NCBI GenBank assembly: GCA_029582265.1
Contig: CM055828.1
Location: 16,565,430 to 16,629,429, forward strand
Direction of reading: 5' to 3'
DNA: 64,000 nt
Origin: Zoroaster sp. YZ-2022
Lineage: Eukaryota > Echinodermata > Asteroidea > Forcipulatida > Zoroasteridae
Below are positions 55,687 to 64,000 of this stretch, one piece after another. Every line of letters starts with the position of its first letter. The stretch's first letter is position 1. Position numbers and translations under genes: made by a program. Below the pieces are notes generated by a model. The model was not told where the DNA came from. It made no database searches and saw only the letters and a list, made by a program, of their open reading frames with translations.

Positions 55687-55757
55687 GGTCCCACCGAGAT
55701 TTAAACTCGGATCGTGAGATTCAAAGTCTCGAGTGCTAACCATTACACCATGGGACC
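55687..55757 (-). tRNA. tRNA-Gln (TTG), degenerate
   Basis: T-loop tttaaat and one mismatch in the anticodon stem (atcgtgag on +). Other arms pair. Confidence 0.58.
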
Positions 55758-55869
55758 ACCTGTATCATAGCGAACATTATTACAAGAAGGCATTATCGGC
55801 GCCATAGCCAATTATTTTATCTTCATAAATAATATATATGTATATTCAAGTATCTTTACAAGCAACGCA

Positions 55870-55936
55870 GGCCGCCTGGCTTAAGCGATAAGGCATTCGG
55901 ATCGGAAGATTGACGGTTAGAGTCCCTTCGTGGTTG
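55870..55936 (+). pseudogene. Variant tRNA-Arg-like, unit 7, shortened
   Basis: Six bases of the anticodon stem are deleted (aaggcattcggatcgg). Last tRNA-like member; the array ends soon after. Confidence 0.6.
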
Positions 55937-56084
55937 CATAGTTTTGGATCTTTTCAAGGTAATGGCCATGGGTGCACATCTAGCAATAGACTCTGATGAC
56001 TGTTTTTTTTTTTTAATTTTTAAAAGGTTTTTTGATGTATTCTAACCTTTAAATATGTTTTAAAATTTGTCAAATACAATTGTC

Positions 56085-56540
56085 CAGTGACGTCATGGAC
56101 GGCAATCCCGGGGGACGGCGGGAGACGCTAATGTCAATGTCCCCACCCCACTAGTACCTCCCAAAAATAAATAAATAATGTCTTGTGCATACCATTTTTG
56201 CAAAATGTCCTACTAGGTAACATGTAAAATGTACGATTAATAATGCATCAGAATGCGCTTGAGAGTACGATTAATAATGCATCAGAATGCGCTTGAGAGT
56301 ATACCTATAATCTAAAATGTTCTCCCAATGAATATATTTACGTACAGCAATATGTTTATTACATTTCTAAGCTTTCTTGAGGGAGACATTTCCCAGCTGT
56401 CATTGGAGCTATACCATTTTTTCTGAGAAATAACATTTTTTTAATAACCCACGATTGGTGAGCCTAATAAGCAACTGTGGCGACCCGCGGGGGTAGAACA
56501 TGTCGTCCCCCCCCCCAATATTTGTAACGGGTAGGTAATG
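56085..56540 (+). repeat. Dispersed repeat copy, shared with 40175-40640
   Basis: See the partner at 40175. This copy contains a 35-bp internal tandem duplication around 56236-56298 (acgattaataatgcatcaga...gcgcttgagagt). Confidence 0.65.
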
Positions 56541-57124
56541 CCCACCCCTCCATAATGATCATGTTTGAGCGCACATATTATTACATAATTGTAATTTATT
56601 TTGTTTACAGACACCCCAATTAGCCTTTAGCCAATCAGCCTTTTTTCAATGTTTTTATTATACCCCATTGATATAATATGCGAACGGTTTCCAAGAGAGG
56701 TCAATACAAATTGAAAAATTCTAGAAATTTGTTTTAAAACCCTCAAACGAGGTACGATGGATGAATTCTCATCCACAAGTCAGTATTTTCGTTCCCCTAA
56801 ACAAATAATAAACACCACCCACTTATCAGTCAATGATATCTCAAGCTGGACCATAACACACATCCTACAGGGGGTTTCATTCAACAGGAGTCAGTGACGT
56901 TGTCGGGAGGGGCATCGAAAAATTCTGCCAGTATGGTTTGTGCACAAATGTTGACAGCATGCTCTGTGTACAACATCAATGCATGTTGGATGCATGGGGA
57001 ATTGAATACACTTCGAACTCGTCCAGTGATAAGTGGAACCATCTGTTCAGTCACTGGGCTAGTAGTAGATAATTATCTTTTGATCTCTTGCCGACAGTGT
57101 AAGTTGTAATGCCCCCCCCCCCCA

Positions 57125-58440
57125 CCCCCCCCCTTTCTTTCAAGACATACATGTACTAGAGTGGCTCATAGAGCTCTATGTTTCAAGTATGTAAACAATT
57201 GTGCCAGGTTTCTAAGTTTATTACAGGGGCTTGTGACAATAGCTTGCACAATGTTGCACAATAAATGTTGCATCCATAAAATAATAATCAAAACAGAAAA
57301 AGCAAACAAATCGTTGTCAATTTTTTTGTTCTTTTGTTTCATTTTATTTTGAACTAATTAAAAGCAATTTAATAATTTTTTCAATTAATTATTATTATTA
57401 TTTTTTTTTTTTACAAACAAATAAGTTTAAAATAATTCCCGCAATACCTAGACATGTAAACAACACAATTAGATAACAAAATCGTTGGGGAAATGCCAAA
57501 GAAACCCTCTTAACTTATTAAAACCGTGTGTCAGATGTTTCTGACAGGGTCACGCATTTGCGTTACGACCAAAAAGGTCCCTCGTTTGAGGGTTTTAAGT
57601 AAAAAGGGGAAAAAATTTTGGGATGACGGGGGTGTCAGTAATGGGTGGTAGGTAGGTCAGGTCAGATCCCGCTGACGCGTCCCCCCTCCCCCTCAATCTC
57701 AAGAAGTCGCCGCTGATTAGAACCCTTGTTTAGACCCCAGTTTCTGGTCCTAGGTTTCAAAATCGGTGCGGTGACTTTTTTTTGTAAGTGATGCATTTTT
57801 GGTAAGTGACACTTTATTGGAATCAGAACAAATTTCCCATTTACAAAGTACGGTGGCTAAGAACGCACACATCAGGCAAACATTCAGACATCTATGTGGA
57901 TAAAGTCGTTTTTAAAACATAGCTCGACAGAATTTCAATCGATCCTGTAATTTGCACTGTAATTGGACATCTCGGGGACTAGAAATCGGAGACTTTACTT
58001 TTTTGCCTTATGTTTCATACTTTTTAAAACTTACAAAACAAATTAATAAGGAAGAATGGATTAAATAAAAGTTTTTTTTTTTTTTTTGCAATAAGTGAAC
58101 AAACATCAGAAACCGCAGTTTTTCCCCGGCGGTATACCGGCTAGCCAAAATGTTCAAACCGCCCAAGCTTACTGTGTTACCCTTTTTTTCGTGTGGCCCC
58201 CTTTTTTGTCATTGTGTCCACCCTTATTTTTATGGCGTTGGGTCCGTTTGCGGTCAGATCCACTAGGAAAACAGTATTATAGATACCTTTTCTTCTTCTT
58301 TTTCCTTTTTTATTAGTCTTTTGCTGTTATTAATAATAGTTTTCCATTATCTCTTTCACTCCACCTGTCCTGCTTGCTTTTCACACTGTGCTGATTTTTT
58401 CAAAGTGAATAGCGCCCTCTATTGTTTATTGATGGCAACC
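57125..58440. other. Intergenic stretch with repeat fragments
   Basis: 57825-57980 is a copy of the repeat at 20190 and 35365. The gagggtttta/taaaaccctc words at 56738 and 57590 form a distant inverted pair (aaaaccctcaaacgagg against cctcgtttgagggtttt), probably ends of an approximately 860-bp element (56735-57598). No gene is supported. Confidence 0.45.
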
Positions 58441-58456
58441 AAAATAACATTCCAAC

Positions 58457-58484
58457 ATGGCGGGCGATTCAGTGTCGATGAGAG
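58457..58484 (+). CDS. Candidate first coding exon of a gene continuing downstream
   Basis: ATG in a good context (ccaacATGGCG) opens MAGDSVSMR and meets a donor AG/GTAAAT at 58485. Upstream at 58411 lies agcgccctctattg, a motif common near animal starts and resembling a CTCF core. No second exon was found before the window end, so the gene, if real, has a long first intron containing the LINE at 59.5-63.5 kb. Confidence 0.35.
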
Positions 58485-59350
58485 GTAAATAACTCTTTGA
58501 TTTCCATGATTAATTAAAGTTTGTTTTCATTTATAATTTGCAGTTTATTCTATACTTTGTTAAGATGATTATTAGTTATTGTGCTTTGGAAAAGCTAGGT
58601 TCAAAGTTAGCGGTGTAACGTTAGAGTCATCTTGTCTGTTGCAACGTTAACGTTAACTTCAAGTTCAAATACTCGTTCGCCATATACTATTTCTAGGCAG
58701 CAATTGTACTAGTGCTAGTATTAGCAATAAACTAGGCCTATATAAGTTTAGCTGAATTTACCTGGAACACACCGATAAACTTTTCACAAATCAGATTTTT
58801 CTTCTCCAACTTTGATACCCAGAATTCCATGCACACATTTTTTCCAGAAATTCTAATATTTGGCTTAAAAACCATACAAAAAAAAAGTTAAACAGTTAAA
58901 GTAAAGTTATAAAAACCATACAAAATGGCAAAAAAAACTATGAAAATTTACTTCACCTCTGCTCTTCCTGCGGTACGTTTTGTATGTAAAGCATATTCCA
59001 CCATGTACAGCTGCAAAAATAATTTTGGAAAGAATGTCGTATCCGACCACCACTTTTTAAGGGTTTTTTTGAATTTTTTTTTGCAACCACTAACCAGTTA
59101 AAAAATGATTCCATCGATTTTGGGGGTACAGAAAGCGAAAACTATCTTTAAAATCCACTTTTATGATGGTTTTCGGACTTGATTTCCCTTCTAAAAAAAA
59201 TCCTCCCCTTCAGAAAATTATAGTTGCCACTGCACATGTACAATGGCCGTGTTTGTCACATATGGGGGAGTTGACAAGATCAGACTGACATGACTGAGGA
59301 AGTGATGTTCCAAGCACGTCCGACCAGCTCTACCCACAATGCACTACCCA

Positions 59351-59464
59351 GGAGTGAAGGTTTCGTCGTACAAACCCCAGAGTTTTGTTTGCTTTACTTA
59401 TGATATTGTGTATGTGTGAGTTCCAAGTTAGGCTTGATGTGATTGTGACCCCAAGATATGGGTA
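59351..59464 (-). mobile_element. Inverted 114-bp fragment of the same LINE family
   Basis: Near-exact reverse complement of 62818-62930, the thumb-region coding part of the LINE downstream (tacccatatcttggggtcac through gaaaccttcactcc). It lies 320 bp before the main ORF. Confidence 0.85.
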
Positions 59465-59784
59465 CATCACTGCAAAGTCCATGCTCAAATTTTTACATCA
59501 TTTGAGCTCAAGACCTAAGTTTCCCACAAAATTATAGTTGCATACCATCGGGCAACTATCGAACGTTGGTTTGGTTGCTTCTTCATTAAATGTTGTGTTA
59601 AGATGGATGAGATATTTAGCGATAAAATGTTTTACTCAAGACCCGAGGACCGTGGCGGTGGCCATTTTGAACAATAACGACCCAATGGACTTGGACTTTG
59701 GAGTTATATTTATTACATGTGAACAATTAACAAAATGAAGATGGCGTAAGCTCCATCAGTGGCTGGGCGTAGGGGAGAATATGA

Positions 59785-62700
59785 GTGGTTTGTGTGGGGC
59801 GACCCAGGATTACCGTAGTAAGATTCTACATGAAGTATGGCGTCGATAACTGTGAGTACGCTCTCTTTTCTAGACCAATAATGTTATGGGCATTAACATC
59901 AAGACCCACACTCGACGGAAATGTAAAGTGCTACCCAGTGATGGACCCAAGTGCGACAAGGAAGACGGGTGATATGACTAATACTAGTTATGCATATTGG
60001 CGAAGTTTAAAAACTCCAGAGTTTCTATACAAAGCATATTCAGCCAATATAGTGAAACTAAGTAAACATATATTCAAAACAAAACATGCTATTAAATGTG
60101 CTTTACTCTACATTTGCATTCTTGTTGTCATCCAGGCACATGATTGCCACCCAAACCCAGGACCAAATGCTAGTGGAAATGCGAGTGCAAATAGTTCTCT
60201 ACCAAGTGTTTCAGACTCTCAGTTTCCATGCTATATATGTTACAAAGCATGTCTGTGGGGCGAAAGATCTATTTGTTGCGATTTTTGCGATGGTTGGCAT
60301 CACGTGGATTGCTTGAGCATGAAAACGGAGAGTTTTGAGGCATATACTGAGGATAGCAAATTGACATGGTCATGCTGGCGTTGTAAGATGCCAAATTTAG
60401 CCAGTAGCCTATTCAACTCGGGCAACATGGAATTTGATAGCACAAACACAAACACTAGCATTGGGTCATTTGAGGGAGAATTGTATAAAATAAAATCTCC
60501 AATTGCAACTTCCTCACCACAAAATAAAACAAAAACCGGTAGAAAAAATAGAAACACACAGGAGAGAAATCCAAATAGAACAAAGGCCAATAATGATCCA
60601 AACAGGGTCACGAGTCCACTAAGGGTCTTGGTCATAAATTTCCAAAGCTTGAAAGGGAAAACCGCGGAGCTAGCGGTATGCTTGGAGATACATGACCCAG
60701 ACATAGTGGTGGGCACTGAGACCTGGTTAAATGAATCAATCCAAAGCAGTGAAGTATTTCCACCAAATTATTCTGTCATTAGGAAGGACAGAAAATCCAA
60801 CACCAAAGGAAATTCTTACGGAGGGGTACTGATTGCGACTAAGAGTGATATTATTAGTCTTCATAGATTGGACCTGGAGGTGGATTGTGAGCTAGTGTGG
60901 ACTGAGTCAGTCAAAAGTAACAAATCTATCATTGTTGGGGCACTTTATAGACCACCTAGCACCGATATGACCTACCTAAATAAGTTGAGAGACTCCCTTA
61001 ATAACATCAAAAATATTTACCATAGTAATGTTTGGCTTGCAGGCGATTTTAACATGGGTGATATAAATTGGGAGTCTCAACGTACTAATTCTGGGTGCCA
61101 AAAACCTGGCATATGCAAGGAAATGATAGAAATGGCTGCTGATTTTGGTCTAGAGCAGATCATTGATAGGCCGACACGTCGTGGTAAAACATTAGATCTT
61201 TTTTTTACTACAAACCCCACACTGGTAAACAAAACTACAACGGTCCATGGTATCAGTGACCATGACGGTATTCCGTTAGTGGAAATTGATGCAAGTGTCA
61301 AAAGGGTTAAACAGACTCCAAGGAAAGTGTATCTGTATCAAAAAGCTAACATAGAGGGATTAAAAGCTGACGCTCAGATGATAAGTAATGATTTTGCAAT
61401 GAAAGATTTATCTGATACTGATGCAAATAGTCTTTGGATAGAATTCAAAAATAGAGCCGTTGCTTCCATTGAAACACATGTTCCATCAAAAATGGTAAAT
61501 CAAAACAAAAATATGCCGTGGATTACCCAGAAAATTAAACGCTACCAAAGGCGCAAACAGAGAGCTTACAATAGAGCCGTGAAACAGAACACACAGATGG
61601 ATTGGGAAAACTTTCGAGTCGTGCGAAAAAGAGTAAAAAGAGAAACAAGAGTTGCATACAGGAGATACACTCGTGAAAAATGTTTAGAATCTACAAAACA
61701 AATGTTCAGTTTTATTAAATCATTGAAAAATGGAAATACAACAATTTCTGCCCTTAGAGATCAAACAAGTGGGAAGCTAATCACAGATAGCTTACAGAAG
61801 GCCGAGTTACTAAGTAACCAATTTAAATCACAATTCACAATAGAAAACTTGGATGACTTCCCATCTGAACCCATGAGCAATGTGCCAACAATGCCTGATA
61901 TCATTATTATGGAAGAGGGGGTTGTTGAGTTGTTAACAGAGCTAAACCCAAACAAAGCCTCGGGTCCAGATGGAATGTCACCCAAATATTTAAAAATAAT
62001 AGCAAAGGAAATTGGGTTTGTTTTAAAAATTATTTTCCAACATTCACTAGACACAGGTGTTATCCCAACAGATTGGTTGATTTCAAATATCAACCCCATC
62101 TATAAAAAAGGGGACAAAACAAACTCATCAAATTATCGTTCCATAAATCTTACATCTGTCTGCAGTAAATTGTTTGAGCATATCTTGAAGTCAAATATAA
62201 TGAAACATCTGGATAGGTACAATATCATATGTGAAAATCAGCATGGTTTTCGCAAAAATCATTCATGTGAGACGCAACTCATTAATACCATCCATGAGAT
62301 TGCGACCCACGTCGACCAAAAACATCAGGTCGATGTGATCATAATGGATTTTGCGAAAGCCTTTGATAAGGTACCCCACCAAAGATTACTGCTTAAACTA
62401 AATCGGTATGGAATACGTGGCAAAGCATTAAAATGGACTGAAGCATTTCTCACGAACAGGAAACAACGGGTCGTTATTGGTGGTAAATGTTCTCAGTGGG
62501 TGGATGTTGATTCGAGTGTCCCCCAAGGCACGGTTTCTGGCCCTATGGATTTTGTCGTTTTTATAAATGACCTGCCAAATGATCTTACATCCAGTGTTAA
62601 GCTGTTTGCGGATGATTGTATCGTTTATAGGCATATAGCCGGACCTGAGGATGCTGGCAGATTGCAGCATGACCTAGATATATTGACCGCTTGGCAAGCT

Positions 62701-62946
62701 AAATGGCAGATGAAATTTAACGCGCAGAAATGCTTCGTCCTAAAAATAACACATTCAAAATCTCCATCAAGTTATACATACACTTTAAATAATACTATAT
62801 TGGCTGAAACAAAAGAATACCCATATCTTGGGGTCACAATCACATCAAGCCTAACTTGGAACTCACACATACACAATATCATAAGTAAAGCAAACAAAAC
62901 TCTGGGGTTTGTACGTGAAACCTTCACTCCTGTTCAAAGTTTGTAA
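59785..62946 (+). CDS. LINE polyprotein: 2A-like motif, PHD finger, endonuclease, reverse transcriptase
   Basis: 1053 residues. It copies element RNA at nicked DNA by target-primed reverse transcription (class knowledge). Seen: hydrophobic stretch 104-117 then HDCHPNPGP (119-127), 2A-like; PHD Cys/His cluster 149-200 (CYIC, CCDFCDGWHHVDC, CWRC); APE endonuclease residues N285, E312, Y388 (YRPP), D421/N423 (GDFN), S491-D492-H493; RT with NPNKASGPDGMSPKYL, NQHGFRKNHSC, PQGTVSGP and FADD (941-944). The frame stops after FTPVQSL; the family C-terminus continues in other frames from 62947 to 63412 through indels and an in-frame stop. So the catalytic cores look intact but the tail is lost. The start Met is the first in frame and may not be the original. 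Confidence 0.88.
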   Translation: MVCVGRPRITVVRFYMKYGVDNCEYALFSRPIMLWALTSRPTLDGNVKCYPVMDPSATRKTGDMTNTSYAYWRSLKTPEFLYKAYSANIVKLSKHIFKTKHAIKCALLYICILVVIQAHDCHPNPGPNASGNASANSSLPSVSDSQFPCYICYKACLWGERSICCDFCDGWHHVDCLSMKTESFEAYTEDSKLTWSCWRCKMPNLASSLFNSGNMEFDSTNTNTSIGSFEGELYKIKSPIATSSPQNKTKTGRKNRNTQERNPNRTKANNDPNRVTSPLRVLVINFQSLKGKTAELAVCLEIHDPDIVVGTETWLNESIQSSEVFPPNYSVIRKDRKSNTKGNSYGGVLIATKSDIISLHRLDLEVDCELVWTESVKSNKSIIVGALYRPPSTDMTYLNKLRDSLNNIKNIYHSNVWLAGDFNMGDINWESQRTNSGCQKPGICKEMIEMAADFGLEQIIDRPTRRGKTLDLFFTTNPTLVNKTTTVHGISDHDGIPLVEIDASVKRVKQTPRKVYLYQKANIEGLKADAQMISNDFAMKDLSDTDANSLWIEFKNRAVASIETHVPSKMVNQNKNMPWITQKIKRYQRRKQRAYNRAVKQNTQMDWENFRVVRKRVKRETRVAYRRYTREKCLESTKQMFSFIKSLKNGNTTISALRDQTSGKLITDSLQKAELLSNQFKSQFTIENLDDFPSEPMSNVPTMPDIIIMEEGVVELLTELNPNKASGPDGMSPKYLKIIAKEIGFVLKIIFQHSLDTGVIPTDWLISNINPIYKKGDKTNSSNYRSINLTSVCSKLFEHILKSNIMKHLDRYNIICENQHGFRKNHSCETQLINTIHEIATHVDQKHQVDVIIMDFAKAFDKVPHQRLLLKLNRYGIRGKALKWTEAFLTNRKQRVVIGGKCSQWVDVDSSVPQGTVSGPMDFVVFINDLPNDLTSSVKLFADDCIVYRHIAGPEDAGRLQHDLDILTAWQAKWQMKFNAQKCFVLKITHSKSPSSYTYTLNNTILAETKEYPYLGVTITSSLTWNSHIHNIISKANKTLGFVRETFTPVQSL

Positions 62947-63412
62947 AAACTTAGCATATCAAACACTAATGCGACCATGCCTGGAGTATGGGGCTCCATA
63001 TGGGATCCTCATACAAAAGAACTCACACTGAAGTTGGAAGCTGTACAAAATAGAAGTGTTCGCCGTCATTGGGGACTATGGGAGATACAGTAGCGTAACG
63101 GCAATGAAAGTTCAACTGGGTTGGGAGCCTTTGGAGATTAGAAGGAAAGTAGCAAGAGTCACCATCTTCCATGAAGCCCTCCTGGGTCGCCTTGCCATAC
63201 CGCTTCAAATGATCCAACGCCCAGTCCTACGCTCATCTCGTCACTGTAAATTTATCCAAATCTCATCCAGTAAAAACTGTCTCAAGTATTCATTTATACC
63301 CCGGACTCTGAAAGATTGGAATCTCTTGCCACATTATATCACACAAATTGAAGATAAACAGAAATTCAAAGCAGAAGCAAGGAAGTACGTCACACAAGTC
63401 GACAACAAATAA
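62947..63412 (+). pseudogene. Detached C-terminal part of the LINE protein
   Basis: Fragments in shifting frames: LAYQTLMRPCLEYGAP near 62952-63000, IWDPHTKELTLKLEAVQNR near 62999-63055, then GDYGRYSSVTAM to YVTQVDNK in 63074-63412 including KYSFIPRTLKDWN. At least three frame changes separate them from the main ORF. Confidence 0.8.
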
Positions 63413-63457
63413 GCAACCAAGCAAATTAAACCATCAACTACATCTGTGCACCATACC

Positions 63458-63492
63458 CTGCCCGTGTTGCTCCTTTTAGGGGTGTTGGGCAG
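63458..63492 (+). other. LINE 3' hairpin
   Basis: ctgccc (63458-63463) pairs with gggcag (63487-63492), with inner ctcctttt-aggggtg pairing. 3' hairpins before short terminal repeats act as RT recognition sites in related LINEs (class knowledge; function here inferred). Confidence 0.6.
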
Positions 63493-63773
63493 TATTTGAT
63501 CCAGATTTGATCCAGAAGTCATCGTATACCAAAAATGCTTGATTTTTCATGAAATAAATATCCTGGAATAATTTGAAGTATATGTCCATCATCATCCATA
63601 TGTTCTCCACCTTACTGGGTAGGTAAGATTACATTATTGGTTATATTTAATGAGAAAAAGTGGCGGTCGGATACGACATTCTACCCATAAGTTTAACTAT
63701 GACGTCAGAAAGTGATTTTGAAGAAGTTTCCAAAAGTAGTACTGACCAAATTGTGTTGTTCATCATCATTTAA

Positions 63774-64000
63774 CCCTCCTATGCCCAGGCTGAAATTTGG
63801 CCCAGTCAGCACGGCACTCACAGACAGTCACTTGAGTATTTTTGGGTGCATTTCCAATTGGTAGGTCAAACCACAGAGTCACACACAGCTGTGTATGAGT
63901 GCATTGCACAAAGTCAATGGGTTAAGAGAGACATACAAATTTTGAGTGTCTTTGGGTTTGACCTCCTATCACACAGCCACAAGTGTTTGCATGTATTTGA
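63774..64000 (-). mobile_element. TTAA-flanked MITE, family 1 copy 3, cut by window end
   Basis: Starts CCCTCCTATGCCCAGGCTG after TTAA (63770-63773), the complement of the right end of copies 1251-1609 and 18420-18752. Continues with cagacagtcacttgagtatt and caaagtcaatgggtta. Its other end is beyond 64000. Confidence 0.8.

Larger units (their letters stand above)
50208..55940. repeat. Tandem array of Arg/Gln tRNA-containing units
   Basis: A unit of about 0.7-0.85 kb recurs about seven times: canonical-type tRNA-Arg (+), tRNA-Gln (-), variant tRNA-Arg-like (+), tRNA-Gln (-). Spacers are also conserved, for example gatggccatgggtgcacatc, gcattgtcgttctgtggatc and gaaggcattatcggcg. Starts of the variant Arg unit: 50715, 51423, 52245, 53033, 53855, 55069, 55870. 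Units near both edges are truncated. Confidence 0.9.
59465..63530 (+). mobile_element. LINE (CR1/L2-like) with PHD finger, endonuclease and RT
   Basis: A PHD finger before an APE-type endonuclease and RT, and short tandem 3' repeats without poly(A), fit the CR1/L2 group. The 5' limit is uncertain: no convincing ORF1 lies upstream, and an inverted fragment of the family ends at 59464. The 3' end carries a hairpin (63458-63492) and then two gatccagattt-type repeats (about 63498-63515). Confidence 0.8.
59031..63682. repeat. ~28-bp inverted repeat bracketing the LINE
   Basis: agaatgtcgtatccgaccac at 59031-59050, continuing to cactttt, is inverted at 63654-63682 with about two differences. Neighbouring sequence outside and inside does not extend the pairing. 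It could be the ends of an older DNA element into which the LINE was inserted. Confidence 0.5.

Noticed and set aside
60300..60716. 138-codon ORF on the - strand
   Set aside because: Shadow of the LINE ORF, low-complexity Phe/Leu-rich.

Overview
The window is eukaryotic nuclear DNA: GT-AG introns, a P-body scaffold gene, a Ras-family gene, tRNA genes, LINEs, SINEs, a hAT transposon and many short inverted-repeat transposons. Intron size, the frequent aggcct words, PHD-finger LINEs and the repeat spectrum suggest a marine deuterostome, probably an echinoderm. This is inference; no species marker is visible.

Layout. 1-15.1 kb holds the last ten coding exons of a PAT1/PATL1 homologue on the + strand. 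Its introns are swollen by three tandem arrays (116-bp units, 60/61-bp units, 11-bp units), a tRNA-derived SINE and TTAA-flanked short elements. 15.1-29 kb is gene-free, AT-rich DNA packed with short inverted-repeat elements: TA-flanked (Tc1/mariner-like), TTAA-flanked (piggyBac-like) and foldbacks. 29.2-29.4 kb resembles a TATA promoter and non-coding first exon. 30-35.2 kb has SINE pairs and a set of nested inverted repeats. 35.74-40.04 kb is a complete hAT element with a perfect 8-bp target duplication and a frameshifted transposase on the - strand. 41.6-43.9 kb is a five-exon RERG-like small GTPase gene (+). 45.4-49.7 kb is a decayed LINE (-). 50.2-55.9 kb is a tandem array of tRNA-Gln (-) and tRNA-Arg-like (+) units, interrupted by a 155-bp insert carrying a hammerhead-like core. 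58.46 kb may be the first coding exon of a gene that continues past the window. 59.5-63.5 kb is a long LINE (+) encoding PHD finger, endonuclease and reverse transcriptase, with a 2A-like motif upstream of the PHD finger and a broken C-terminus.

The host genes (PATL1-like, RERG-like, tRNA-Gln) show no operon-like relation. The window is mainly a record of mobile-element traffic. Recurrent themes are (i) several unrelated-looking elements sharing TTAA plus CCCTCCTA ends, (ii) hammerhead-like cores in small inverted or solitary elements, and (iii) elements inserted into elements.
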